From positions 1-64,000 of the forward strand of contig RSEH01000258.1 in NCBI GenBank assembly GCA_006503475.1: a DNA stretch of 64,000 bases, read 5' to 3'. Source of the DNA: Stentor roeselii. Lineage: Eukaryota; Ciliophora; Heterotrichea; Heterotrichida; Stentoridae. The notes under the pieces were generated by a model that saw nothing but the letters and a program-made list of their open reading frames with translations, was not told the origin of the DNA and ran no database searches. This document shows, piece after piece, positions 21,331 through 31,841 of the stretch. Position 1 is the stretch's first letter, and every line of letters begins with the position of its first letter. A program made the position numbers and the translations under genes.

Positions 21331-23841
21331 ATGGGTGCCTCAGAGACCAAATCCTCAACCTCGACTCCTCTAGTTCAAGGACATCCAAAGGAGCAATTTC
21401 CATGGCTTCAAGATCTTTACCATCAAATCCCAGCAGCAGACTACGACTGTCAAGGTCTGAACTCCGCCTTCATAACCGAGTACCTGAAAATAAACCCTGG
21501 CGACATAATCGTCACTTCCATCGGCGAGCAAAGTTTAGGAAAGTCTTATCTTCTAAACAAGTTATTCGACGCTGACTTCAAGACGAAAGTGACGTACGAC
21601 GAAGGGAAGTGCACGATGAACATGAACTCACAGAACAAGAACGACGTTCACTTGATGGACTTTGAAGGGTTTGACAGTAACGACAATACAATAAAAAGAG
21701 ATAATACGAATGTTTCACTTGCTTTTGCATTTTCTCATGTGATCTTGCTTCACATTGAACACAAAAAATTAGACTCTCGGTTCATTGAAAGATTCGCATT
21801 TAGCTATTGGCTCGCTATTAAAAAAATGAAGTACAATGGAATCAAGTTGCCTAAAATTGTTTTACTTATCAGAGACCCCAAAATCAATAAAAACTTAGAT
21901 GATGACCAGAACCATATTCAGATGGAAACATCGATCAATGCTTTTCGTGAAAAAGTTAATAAAAATATAAGTGTTTATAATCAAAAACTTGCGGAAATCA
22001 TCGCGAAAGACAAGAAAATTCAGAATAAAGATGAAATTATTGGAACTGTTGTTCCTAGTGACCCTGAATACGAATTTACTTATTGTTTTTTTTATGTGGT
22101 TCACTGGGATCCGATGGGAGAAGAGTATAAAAGTCGCAAGAATAATAAATACGTTGATTTTGATAACAATGACTTTTTACATCTTTTTAACATAATCAAG
22201 GGAGAGACGAGGAAGTTGCTTGGGTCACATTTGAGAGAATCTAATACATTAGACGAAAAAATCAATAATAACATCAGTTTACAAGAAGATTACAAAGTGA
22301 TCCTTGATAACCTCAGGCTTAGCAAGCTTTCCTTAGAACGGTACTTAGAAGATATTAAAATAAACGAGCAGTTCCTTCGAGAGTACTGTCTTAGCATCGA
22401 ACTTGACCATCACTACAACTGCACCAACTTCATCCAATTGTCACTGACCATGGAACATCTCGACACCATTACTCATAATCTAAAGAAAGAAGATAAAAAT
22501 AAATTGAAATCTTCGAATTCAGCTAAGGGAAATATTGCTGAAAATAAAGCTAAACATGCAAAATTGTTAGAAGAAAAATTCTCAGTTATTGGAGAAAGCG
22601 AAACTAAAGTCAAAGTCCTTGAATCTTTAATAGCGGATTCAGCTTTTAACTACAATAAATATCTTGGATTTACTATTTCTTCGGTTTTAGGATCTGAGAG
22701 AAGGCTAAGTAATGGATCTTTGAAGGATATTTCAATGATTTTCAGAAAGTTTACTAATTCAAATGATGAGAACTTTTTAGTATTTGTTCTGGAAGTTATT
22801 TTGAAGTACTCGGGACCTGAATATGAAAAGCTCATTGATAATGAATTCAATAAAATTATAAAAGTCAGAAATCACTTCAAATCTCTTTGTTATTATGAGA
22901 GAACTGAGAGGTTTTACCTTGAAAAATACCAGAAAACCAAAATCAGGAACTTTTTCACAATCATTTTTTGCTACTTAAATGAAAGAATAGATAATATGTT
23001 CCATGCAGAAATCAACTGGGAAACAAATAATATAAGCATAGAAGAAACAGAAAAAAAGATAAATATGCTTGACTGGAACATGATGAAACTAAAGATAACA
23101 ATCCTCATAAGGACTTTAGAACTTCCAATAATCAACGAATTTAACAACTTCTACGATTTATTAAGAGATTACTTTCAAAAATACATCAGAATGATCATTT
23201 GGGAAGCCAAAACAAAATACTTCGAACCTTCTCAAGAAAAAATGGTTTACTTTGAAAAAAGTCATCCTCTTATCAAAGACAGCATAAATATCTCCACAGT
23301 TTCAGTCGGAGCTGCGATGTTAACAGGCCACTTAATCAGAGCTGCTAATGTTCTCATTTCCGCAAGTCAAATACTTGGATATGCTTTATCTTGGAGTGCC
23401 ATTGTTGCAGAGTTCGGATTAGGAATTGTTCTTACCAGTGTTGGCCTCACAGCAGCGATTTTAGCTGTTCCTTTCATTGCAGGGACTTTCTTGGTTAAGT
23501 TCGGTAAAAGAAAACTTGCTGTTTATAATGGAGTTAGAGGAGAATTTTGTGATTATATCAGAGTCGGAGTTGAAATTGAAGAAGGTTTGAATATTATCAC
23601 TGTTGATGTCAGAGATCTTAAAAGAAACTGCATCTTTGAAGAAAATTATCCGAAAGCTACTAAAAAGTCTTCGAGTCATTATTACAATGAAAGTATTTTA
23701 ACTCGATCTAATGATAACTCACTTTCAGCACTTGTTTATTTTGAGTATTCTGTTAAGGTTACGAGGACTGCGAGAAGTATTACTGCTATGATGAACTCTG
23801 GAGAAATTAATAGAAGGATACAGTTCTTGCTTAGGAAATAG
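21331..23841 (+). CDS. GBP/VLIG-like dynamin-superfamily large GTPase (836 aa)
   Basis: The GTPase domain has a P-loop GEQSLGKS (65-72), a switch-II DFEG (110-113) and an RD dipeptide (181-182, LLIRDP) in place of the usual NKxD. That RD is the mark of the GBP/atlastin/Sey1 and VLIG groups. A helical region follows, and residues about 650-724 hold two or three hydrophobic segments likely to insert in a membrane. The start MGASETKS fits an N-myristoylation site (Gly2, Thr6), so both ends may be membrane-bound. The expected role is nucleotide-driven membrane remodelling or, as for GBPs and VLIGs in animals, cell-autonomous defence. I cannot tell which. It is a single exon ending TAG, isolated by about 2 kb on each side. 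Confidence 0.85.
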   Translation: MGASETKSSTSTPLVQGHPKEQFPWLQDLYHQIPAADYDCQGLNSAFITEYLKINPGDIIVTSIGEQSLGKSYLLNKLFDADFKTKVTYDEGKCTMNMNSQNKNDVHLMDFEGFDSNDNTIKRDNTNVSLAFAFSHVILLHIEHKKLDSRFIERFAFSYWLAIKKMKYNGIKLPKIVLLIRDPKINKNLDDDQNHIQMETSINAFREKVNKNISVYNQKLAEIIAKDKKIQNKDEIIGTVVPSDPEYEFTYCFFYVVHWDPMGEEYKSRKNNKYVDFDNNDFLHLFNIIKGETRKLLGSHLRESNTLDEKINNNISLQEDYKVILDNLRLSKLSLERYLEDIKINEQFLREYCLSIELDHHYNCTNFIQLSLTMEHLDTITHNLKKEDKNKLKSSNSAKGNIAENKAKHAKLLEEKFSVIGESETKVKVLESLIADSAFNYNKYLGFTISSVLGSERRLSNGSLKDISMIFRKFTNSNDENFLVFVLEVILKYSGPEYEKLIDNEFNKIIKVRNHFKSLCYYERTERFYLEKYQKTKIRNFFTIIFCYLNERIDNMFHAEINWETNNISIEETEKKINMLDWNMMKLKITILIRTLELPIINEFNNFYDLLRDYFQKYIRMIIWEAKTKYFEPSQEKMVYFEKSHPLIKDSINISTVSVGAAMLTGHLIRAANVLISASQILGYALSWSAIVAEFGLGIVLTSVGLTAAILAVPFIAGTFLVKFGKRKLAVYNGVRGEFCDYIRVGVEIEEGLNIITVDVRDLKRNCIFEENYPKATKKSSSHYYNESILTRSNDNSLSALVYFEYSVKVTRTARSITAMMNSGEINRRIQFLLRK

Positions 23842-25756
23842 ATTATTTAGGTAATAGTTGTTGAGAATATTTTTTTAAGAGATAATGAATTATCATCTGT
23901 AATTATGTATTTTATTATAGAATTTTTAGGATGATTATGATTGATAAATTGATGATCGGTTAATTTCAATACAAATCTATCTTTGAATCATTTAATATTA
24001 ATTATGGTAAAGTAGGCACCATTGAAAGTTAGTGCATTTAAGGTAAACTTAAAGAATAATCATGAATGTCAATTCCTATAGCATCCATAAATTAATCAAA
24101 TTCTTTCAAATTAAATATTCCAAATATATAATATATTGATAAGCTATGGGTTGTTTTTTTTACTAGAATCCAATATGATTGTAATCCTTAATGTATTAAT
24201 AAATAAACCATAATCTCTTATTATATTTTTCTTATATCTTGATATATTTCCAAAACATACGAACTTTAAATTTAATTTAGTTGATCAGCGACTCTATTCA
24301 AAAATGAATTGCATTTCAAGATTTCTCAAGGTTGGCCATACCATTATAAACAACATTAGATTTCTTGATTGTTTACCCGATTGAATATTTTGATTATAAA
24401 AAATGACCTGTAATGATTTTAGCACAAGTTTTAATAATTTTACAGTATAGCAATATCTTAAATTTCTGATTCTATAGATAAAGTTAATTACTCCTAAAAT
24501 TACTATTGTTAAAGAGTTTTCTAAGATGGTTTTACTACTGCCTACTCAATCCTAAATTGGAATCAGCTATTATCTATTTGATAAGAAGTAAAATAATAAG
24601 ATATTCTATTTGTTGATGTTTTAAGGTTTAGCTGAGCAATTCGAATCTTCAATCTGCTTTAAGCAATACCATTTGTATTCAGGAATTATTAACATTACAA
24701 CTTACCAAAACAGTTTTAATTTCATTTTACCCAACGAAGAGACATCTTTTAAATAATTTAGTATCGAATTTGTATATTCAATAGGAATCCCATGAAGTAG
24801 CCATAGATTACCATATTTTCTTTTGAAAGCCTTGAAACAATTAATTCATTTCCGGTTTAAGATTTATGTAAAAAAATCCCTTTTCTCTTGTTGTTTTATT
24901 TCTATAATAATACTTTGCATATATATTGGTTTGAGGATGAGATAAATGTAAATATTTTGTGACTAGGGCATAGTAATCGTAATACATTTAGTATTTTTGA
25001 GATTATCTTCAGGATTTGAGTTACAAGACCTGAGTTTTTCGTTTATTTAAAAAATTTAAGGATGAATTATTTTAGTTATAGATTGCAGATATAATTTCCT
25101 AAATTTAGGCAGCACTGTTATCGACTTATGCTGAATTAATGCTAATATCTTTAAAAAAGCTGAGATTATCTATAAAACTATTAACCTTAAATGAACAGAG
25201 GATTAAGATGAGTACCTCAGAGATTATATTTTCGACTTATCTCTAATGAAAGGTTTTAAAAGTAGTTTTAATCATAGATTAATTAAAATTTAAAAATATT
25301 CAATTTAAAAGAAAGATATTAAGAACTAAAACCGATTTTAAATTCAGATAAAAACCAATAGGTGTCTTAGAATTTAAAAATTGTTATTTAAAGCAGTTCT
25401 TCCTCTAAGAATTCTTGACTAGTGAATGGGACCTACTTCCATAAATGATATGTTGCTTGAATGAATCGAACCTCTGGTAATCTTCTGATAACCCCAGGTA
25501 GAACTTCAAACCCATTCAATAGTCTCTCTGTTTTCACCATAATATTTTAGTTCTTATTCATCCCACAAAAGAAAATCATTCAATCATCAACTTTCATTAC
25601 CCAAAGCTTTATTCACCCCAAATAAAACAATAATTCCATCATCAACTTTATTACCCAAACCTTTAAACCCTTACCTAAATACTATGAAAAACCCTCTAAA
25701 ATCAACCATTTGGCAAACAACCCATATTATCATCTAATTCTCATCCAATATAAATA
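23842..25756. other. Gene-free stretch of 1.9 kb
   Basis: AT-rich and closed in all frames. I see no RNA gene or repeat. The last 200 bp before 25757 become poor in G and rich in C and A. Confidence 0.5.
25697..25706 (+). promoter_or_regulatory. Shared upstream element TAAAATCAAC
   Basis: Identical to the copies at 21284 and 30827. It lies 50 bp before the ATG at 25757, preceded by CTC as at 30827 (TTC). Confidence 0.35.
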
Positions 25757-26335
25757 ATGAGCTCTCGTTCAGGATGGCTAAATCACACCAGAGACTATTT
25801 AAAGCAAAACCTGATGGGTAAGAAATACTTCAAAGTGCATAAAAACCTGCACATCGTCGAACTATCTCCAAAATCAGTTTCCCCAATAAATAACCGAAGG
25901 CAGGTCCCAGAAGAGAACGATCATCAAATTCCTTTGAAACTTGAAAAAATCGCCCGTCCTCAAGGTTTGACACCAGATCTGGGGCGAATGTTGAAGGAAA
26001 AAGACTCAGAAATTCGTAACTTACGAAAGCTGTATCATGAAGCAACAAGTAAGCTACAAGGAATAAGTTCATCCAAAGAAACACCAGTCAATTTAAGATC
26101 TGACCTTGCTTCTTCCAGCTTTAAAAAAATTCAGCTGGATGAAAACTCAAGTATTTTCCGTCCTATGGTGGGTAGTCACAACTTTACGACTAGGAATAAA
26201 AGCACCCAAAACGCACGTGGTGAAAAATTCCCCGATTTTTCCGCTTTAAACTCAGTGCGATTCACGAAAAACCGTCCAAAGCTCGTTCTAAGTAGTCCAA
26301 TCACAGGTATTCCATTAAACTTTCCTAATAGTTGA
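25757..26335 (+). CDS. Hypothetical protein (192 aa), short coiled coil
   Basis: I do not recognise this protein. It is basic and largely unstructured, with one short coiled-coil stretch (about 72-98, RMLKEKDSEIRNLRKLYHEA). A proline marks the end of the ordered part. The codon pattern and G-poor upstream leader support a real gene. It ends in TGA and converges with the gene ending at 26360, leaving 24 bp. Confidence 0.7.
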   Translation: MSSRSGWLNHTRDYLKQNLMGKKYFKVHKNLHIVELSPKSVSPINNRRQVPEENDHQIPLKLEKIARPQGLTPDLGRMLKEKDSEIRNLRKLYHEATSKLQGISSSKETPVNLRSDLASSSFKKIQLDENSSIFRPMVGSHNFTTRNKSTQNARGEKFPDFSALNSVRFTKNRPKLVLSSPITGIPLNFPNS

Positions 26336-26359
26336 ATCTGTAAGTTTTATTAAATTATC

Positions 26360-28456
26360 CTACATTTCCAACAAGGCAAAACTTTTCGACTTAGGTACTT
26401 TTGAAGGTTGTGCCAGTTGTTTGAGTCTAAAAGAAGGGTTTTTATCATAAGGGTTCAAATACGGAGAAGGCAGAAGTTTCAAGTCACTTTTTCTTTTCCC
26501 CGTATCTTCCTTCTGTTTATCCTTCGCAGCGCTGGGTGGTCTAGAAGATCGATTAGAGTAATTTCTGCTAACATCACAAACCGACATTCTAACAACTTTT
26601 TCCCTGACACGACTCAAAACACAGAATTTCTCATAAGCCGAAAGACTCATGGCATGTTTGATTTCATTGACAAGAGACTGATTTAAACTAGTAAATCCTT
26701 CAAATATCTTTCGAAGTTCTTCACTTGCAGCAGTTTCATATTGTTTCTCATGTTTCAAAAGTTCCACCTCTTCAAGCAGCACTTCTTTTAACTTCGCGCA
26801 AGCTTCAGGGTCAGCGATTGTTTTTTCTAGTTTAACTTGATGATCACTTTTGTAAAATTCAATTGAAAGTTGCCGGAAATTCAAAGTTTTAGAAATTATT
26901 TCCAAAGCTTGACTTCCCAGCACTTTTCCTAAAATTGAAGAAGGTTTGATTGACCCTCTCCATAAAAGTCCTGCTTGAATAGCAGACCACAACTCAAATG
27001 CAGGAAGAGAAGTTTTTTTATTTCGATTTAAAAGATTGATACATTGATGAAGACGACAGAAATCGTTTCCTGTGACTTTTTTCAGTTTTTTACGAGTTTT
27101 AGGAAGTTCTGCAAGTTTAAAGTCCACTGGTGATTGAAGTTTCGCTGATAAGCACCCTGGGTATGCGCAGATTGCCTGGTCTGTGATTTTTTCAGTGCTT
27201 TTTTCGAGTTGCACAAGCCAATTGCGACTTGCAGTGCTTGATCTTGACTGAAGACTGTTGTTGACGATGATGTATTCGTAGTTAAAATTGTCTTGGTCCG
27301 CTTCAGGGATGATCGAAGGGTGAAGGACTGGCGAGTTGACACTTGTGTAAATCCTTTGAAGTTCACTTCTCTCTAACTCAGTGATTTGACGAACTCTAGT
27401 CTGTCCTCTTCGCAGAAATCTTGAAACATCAATGGAAAAAATATCTTGATTCGTTAAAAGACTCTGCAAAGTCGCTAGTGATAAATCTATTTTTACTTCT
27501 GACTCTTCTAAAAGTAACTCGAAAGATGTTGATGTCTTTTTTAAGTCTTTTATTGATAGTTCTGAATCACAGTTTAACAGAGATTTTAATAAACCTTTCG
27601 GCTCCAGGTAAAAATGTAAAGTTAAAGGCTTCCAGTGAGGACTGCTTAAATGGGAGATCACTGTTTAGAAATTACTGCTTCTTGATAAAATTGTTTGGTG
27701 CTTGAAACGCTTTTTACCCTCGACGACGCTGGATGAAGTGTTTTGCAATGTGAGAAAACTTGAGAATAAATCTTTTACGTCGTCGAGACTTTTACTGTGG
27801 TTTGATAAACGAGTTGTTACCTTTTTGTGGGAAATTTCACTTAGATAAAGATTTTCGATGCACACAAGTCTTGAGACTTTTACTGGGTGCTTGAAAAAAT
27901 CTTCGATTTTTTCCTTTGCTGACTTGCTTAGCTTCTTTTCAGAGACTTTTGCCACGCCTTGAGATAAGATTTTTAAATAATGGAAAAACCGCTTCCAGCT
28001 GAAGTCGTTCATGAACTCTTTGAGCTTCTCTGAATAGTTTTCAGAGGAACTTCTCATGTTGATCATGCATGTTTTTTTTTCTTTTTCGAGATGAGCTATT
28101 GCTTTGAATATCCATTTTCGTGTTTTGGATAAACTTGATCTGATGAAGGCTCTTTGGTATCTGGCAAAGTACTGACTTGAAAGTTCCGCCAGTGCAATAA
28201 GTTTTTTAATAGTATTTTCAAATCCACTCTTATTCACAACAGGATTCTGTTTTTTACTCAACCAGCAGCGGCGCTCTCTATAATCTGATTTGATTTTCTT
28301 CTTCAAATATCCCTTATAAGTAGGGAGTTTATTGAGAATAATGCCAATCGCAGACTCATTAGGAACAGGGTCTTGAGAGTAATTGATTTGTTTGTTCTGT
28401 TCAAGCGAAAAGCTCAGACAATCAAATAAAATTGAGAAAGTCTCAATTATTTCCAT
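26360..28456 (-). CDS. Hypothetical two-exon protein (693 aa) with a Cys/His cluster
   Basis: Exon 1 is 28456-27676 and exon 2 is 27660-26360, joined by a 15-nt intron. The first frame otherwise stops five bases into the intron (TAA), while the second exon has open frame flush to the acceptor. The spliced junction reads SRSMISHLSS. The protein is mostly helical and basic. A C-x4-C ... C-x2-H-x-C cluster (about residues 425-475, CAYPGC then FCRLHQC) may bind zinc. The C-terminal 60 residues are disordered and rich in S, P and K. No family is recognised. It starts 7 bp after the stop of the small gene at 28464-28709 on the same strand. Confidence 0.85.
27661..27675 (-). other. 15-nt spliceosomal intron
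   Basis: Minus-strand sequence GTAATTTCTAAACAG. Removing it deletes an in-frame TAA and joins two long coding frames. Confidence 0.92.
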
Positions 28457-28463
28457 TTAATTA

Positions 28464-28709
28464 TTACTCTGCCTTCGAAGAGTCTCGGAATTCAATCAAC
28501 TTTCGCATCAGTTCTTCTCTTTTCTTCAGGTGCTCTGCGTATTCTTCTGACTTACGCTGCAGGAAGTAACCTCTGTAGTCGCGGAATAATGAGTAAAAAC
28601 CGAATAAACTACCTAAGAATAGTCCTGCTACTGCAAATTTGTGAGTCTTGTTCGCTGCTTTGTATCCGAAATTCTCAAACTTCTCGAGAAGATTATCGAA
28701 TACTCCCAT
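28464..28709 (-). CDS. Small single-pass membrane protein (81 aa)
   Basis: One hydrophobic helix (about 26-44, FAVAGLFLGSLFGFYSLF) is flanked by basic residues and followed by a charged helix (about 52-78). This layout is common in small mitochondrial inner-membrane subunits, but no family is recognised, so the location is a guess. It ends in TAA TAA. The next minus-strand start is only 7 bp downstream. Confidence 0.75.
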   Translation of the reverse strand: MGVFDNLLEKFENFGYKAANKTHKFAVAGLFLGSLFGFYSLFRDYRGYFLQRKSEEYAEHLKKREELMRKLIEFRDSSKAE

Positions 28710-28941
28710 TTTTATAGTTGGTTTAGGAGGTTGATAGGTTTATGATTTTTACTTGGAAATAGGTTAGATGATTTTCTTTGAGGATTTTCTTTTTTTGAAA
28801 TTGGTGAGTGATTAGATATTGAAAATAGGATAAATATATTTTTTCATTTTGTGGATGAAGATTGTTTATTTCGGTTTATCTTAAGAGTGTTTTCTAAACT
28901 GTCGTACCACCACCAAACCCCATCCATTCCGCAATAAATAA

Positions 28942-29670
28942 ATGCATTCAGATTCCGAATGTGCATCAAACCCAGAATCATTCCCACAAGAATACTCAAA
29001 CGATTCCTCAAATCCAATCCAAGAAGAGTCCAAATCAGAAAGCAAGTATCTCAATCTTCCCCATTCTAAAACAATACATGTAAGAGAAATCAATGGCAAA
29101 GAAGACTTAACCGACTCAGACCTCTGCAAGACTGTCTCCCCAATGCAAACAGAAGAACTTCTCATAAACGAAAAAATCGAGCTTCTTTCAAGCGAAAATC
29201 TTTCCATTTCCGACAATTTTTCCTTAACCTACACGAAAACCTTAGGTTCAGAAGCATCTTCAAGTTTCGGAATGCGAGTTTCTAATGTTTTCATCAATTC
29301 ATCCCCAGAAAGCCACAATCAAAGCTTTTTCAATGGAAAAAAAAACATGAACGGCGGTAGATTGATTCGAAGTCAGACTGAAAATCGAATCGATTATCTT
29401 AAAATCCCGAATCTTACTTTAAAGTCTTTAAAAGATGATAAAGTAAAAATCTTTATTGAAGAAAGTTTGAGACAGAAGACTTGTGAAGACTTGAATGGAA
29501 AAAATGTTGAAGGTTTTTTTTTAGATGCTGAAGACTTGTTCTTGGAGAAGGCGGAGGAAAAGGAGGATGAGCTGAGAGGTGATGACTTGATCACCACTGG
29601 AAGGGTTTTTGAAATGAAGACTGAAAGAGCTCATGGACTGTGTTATTGTCACTGGTGCAAGATTTTCTAA
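28942..29670 (+). CDS. Hypothetical Ser/Glu-rich protein (242 aa)
   Basis: I do not recognise this protein. The first 130 residues are acidic and serine-rich and look disordered. The rest is weakly helical, and the protein ends in a Cys/His group (CYCHWCKIF) that could bind metal or be lipidated. It is divergent from the gene at 28464-28709 across 232 bp. It ends TAA, 46 bp before the next plus-strand frame. Confidence 0.7.
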   Translation: MHSDSECASNPESFPQEYSNDSSNPIQEESKSESKYLNLPHSKTIHVREINGKEDLTDSDLCKTVSPMQTEELLINEKIELLSSENLSISDNFSLTYTKTLGSEASSSFGMRVSNVFINSSPESHNQSFFNGKKNMNGGRLIRSQTENRIDYLKIPNLTLKSLKDDKVKIFIEESLRQKTCEDLNGKNVEGFFLDAEDLFLEKAEEKEDELRGDDLITTGRVFEMKTERAHGLCYCHWCKIF

Positions 29671-29767
29671 TGGAATTAATTCAGCTTTTCTAATTAACTA
29701 GTTGACAAAATAAGAAATGAATCGAATTAACTATTTCATGATCAAATTTAAAAAAGAACTAAATAAA

Positions 29768-30601
29768 ATGGGCTGCTCACCATTAAAATCTCAATCAAAA
29801 GACCATTCAAAACCTAGACTTTCTCTTCTCAAGCTGAGGGCAACTTCTCTGATCAGCAGGTATTCAACAGTTAATTTAACCGAAACCACAACAAAAGACT
29901 TGCATTTTATTTCAAACAAATGCCTTAAGATCAGAATTTTCAGCCCGAATCCAAAATTCGCTCTTCAAGCCTTAGACATGGAAAAAACACAACTAAAAGC
30001 AGAAAGTCTTGAAGTAGTCACGATTCTAAACGACATCAGGCTTTTATATTCAAGGTATTCCACAGCAGTCTCTTGTTTTTACTCTGAAGTGCATGAGCAG
30101 TGCATTTCTGACTTTTCAATCAGCAAAGCATTGGAGGTCATGATAATAAGTTTAGTCAACAATGACAAAATTCAAATGAAACTCATGAAAAACAATCCTT
30201 TTGTTGAAGTTTTTGAACCGGTCCATGATAAAACTTCTAATATTCTTAATGTCTGGGTAAAGTTTTTGAAGACAATTGAAGAACTCAATGGGACTAAACT
30301 GGAAATACTGGACAAGGGGGTTCAGGTACTCAAAGATTTTCATGATAAAGTTGATGAGTACTCACAGTTTGTATTGAAACCTGCTAGATATGTTAAGGCT
30401 GCTAAGGTACTGGCTTCTTGTATTGAAACTTATGAAAAAATTGTCAGTGAAGCTCAAAGATTCTTGAGCGAAATTCATAGATTTTTTGGAAAAGTTTCAG
30501 TGAAAAATATTGAAAAACGAATAAAAAAGTTTAAAGTTCAGTCATGTTTTTCAGGGAAGAAGATTGTTCATTGCTTATACAGCACTCAAACTGAAGAGTA
30601 A
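29768..30601 (+). CDS. Predicted dually acylated helical protein (277 aa)
   Basis: The frame opens at 29717, but the second in-frame ATG at 29768 gives MGCSPLKSQS, a classic N-terminus for myristoylation at Gly2 and palmitoylation at Cys3, and sits in a better A-rich context (AATAAAATGG). I therefore place the start there. The rest is helical with no clear motif (leucine-rich stretches such as LEVVTILNDIRLL). A membrane-anchored ciliate-specific adaptor is possible. No enzyme signature is visible. Confidence 0.7.
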   Translation: MGCSPLKSQSKDHSKPRLSLLKLRATSLISRYSTVNLTETTTKDLHFISNKCLKIRIFSPNPKFALQALDMEKTQLKAESLEVVTILNDIRLLYSRYSTAVSCFYSEVHEQCISDFSISKALEVMIISLVNNDKIQMKLMKNNPFVEVFEPVHDKTSNILNVWVKFLKTIEELNGTKLEILDKGVQVLKDFHDKVDEYSQFVLKPARYVKAAKVLASCIETYEKIVSEAQRFLSEIHRFFGKVSVKNIEKRIKKFKVQSCFSGKKIVHCLYSTQTEE

Positions 30602-30826
30602 GTGGATATCGTAATTTTTTTATGATAATTTTAAATTGAGTAATGGGATAGATGCTCTTATTAACTGGATTAGACTAAAAGACTTCTGAGATTTTTTATT
30701 AAAATTTAGAAAATTGAGTTCTTATTTTTCAGCTTTCAGTGATAACCCAGCAGCTTTCATCAAAAAAAAAAAAAATCTTCCTTATTTCAATTAATTTTCC
30801 CAAACCTCCAACAACACAAACCCTTC

Positions 30827-30836
30827 TAAAATCAAC
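30827..30836 (+). promoter_or_regulatory. Shared upstream element TAAAATCAAC
   Basis: It lies 57 bp before the TRAPPC5 start in a leader almost free of G (about 30775-30893). It is identical to the copies at 21284 and 25697. Confidence 0.35.
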
Positions 30837-30893
30837 CTAAAAAATCATCTCCAAAACCTTCACATCAAACAACAAACATCCATAAACCTAAAA

Positions 30894-31472
30894 ATGAAAA
30901 AATCAAACATCTACGAAAAAAACTTAAAAACTCGTAAAGAAGTCTCATCCAGTTCCTTTTACTTCCTCTTCTCCGAGATCGTTCAAAGCTGTATCCGTCA
31001 GAACCAAGACCTGGAAAAGCAACTTGAAGATCTGGGTCTTCCTCTAGGAAGTCGTTTTCTGGAGCTGATAAACATTCGAGAAAAAGGTTTAAAGAAAGAA
31101 ACTTCTGTTGTGAACATGTTGATGCTGATAAAAAACAACCTTTGGCCTCTTCTATTCAACAAAAACAACTGCGTCGTCGAGCAGCACATGGAACAAGAAA
31201 ATATTTACATGATTAAAGAAGTCGAGCCTAACATCTGCAACCTTTACGCAAGTTTACCTCGAGGCCAGTATCATAGTAATTGCGCTGCTTTTATTGCTGG
31301 AATTATTCAGGGACTTTTAGAAGCTGCGAAGTTCTCGGCTACTGTCACTGCTGTCTTTGATGAAGGACATGAACCTCGCCCTGATGAAATTGTGGAGGAG
31401 AAGAAAACTGTTTATTTGATTAAGTTTGAAGAGGAGGTCATGGCTAGGGAAAATAAGGGGAAAAGAGGTTAA
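30894..31472 (+). CDS. TRAPPC5: TRAPP complex subunit 5 (Bet3 family, Trs31)
   Basis: Core subunit of the TRAPP tethering complex, the Rab/Ypt1 exchange factor in ER-Golgi traffic. Family signatures appear in order: SFYFLFSEIVQ near the N-terminus, LGLPLGSRFLELINIREKG, a NMLMLIKNNLWPLLF helix, then NCAAFIAGIIQGLLEAAKF and a closing TVYLIKFEEEV strand. The length (192 aa) is normal for the family. A short charged tail follows. It is a single exon. Confidence 0.93.
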   Translation: MKKSNIYEKNLKTRKEVSSSSFYFLFSEIVQSCIRQNQDLEKQLEDLGLPLGSRFLELINIREKGLKKETSVVNMLMLIKNNLWPLLFNKNNCVVEQHMEQENIYMIKEVEPNICNLYASLPRGQYHSNCAAFIAGIIQGLLEAAKFSATVTAVFDEGHEPRPDEIVEEKKTVYLIKFEEEVMARENKGKRG

Positions 31473-31841
31473 ATATATTGAGTTTTAAGTAGGAAGGAAG
31501 ATTTTTGCCTTTGATATGATGTTGGAAAAGGATTTTTTTTTAAATGGTCTTTTTGTACCTCGATGTTAAATTTAGAGAATTGAATCGACTTCTATTGATG
31601 AAGATTTCGAAGAAGATGCTTTATGATTATTTCTTTAAGTTTTAAACACAGGATTATAGATTTTTTATTAAAATCTTTTCTGATTCACAAGGAAATCTCT
31701 TGGTAAAAGTCCTCTTCACTAAAATCCTAATTTTTTTTTTTTTAGAATTTTCTGAGAATTTTTCGAAATCCTAGTTTTTGTATAAACAAAACATTTTTCT
31801 TAAAATTTGAGATTATCTTAAAGCGAAATTATAAATTTTAC
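31473..31841. other. Convergent gene-free spacer
   Basis: Between convergent genes. AT-rich with a T tract near 31730; no gene seen. Confidence 0.55.

Noticed and set aside
25460-25520. tRNA-like GAATCGAACC (a T-loop if read on the minus strand)
   Set aside because: The T stem does not pair and no anticodon or acceptor stem can be folded around it.
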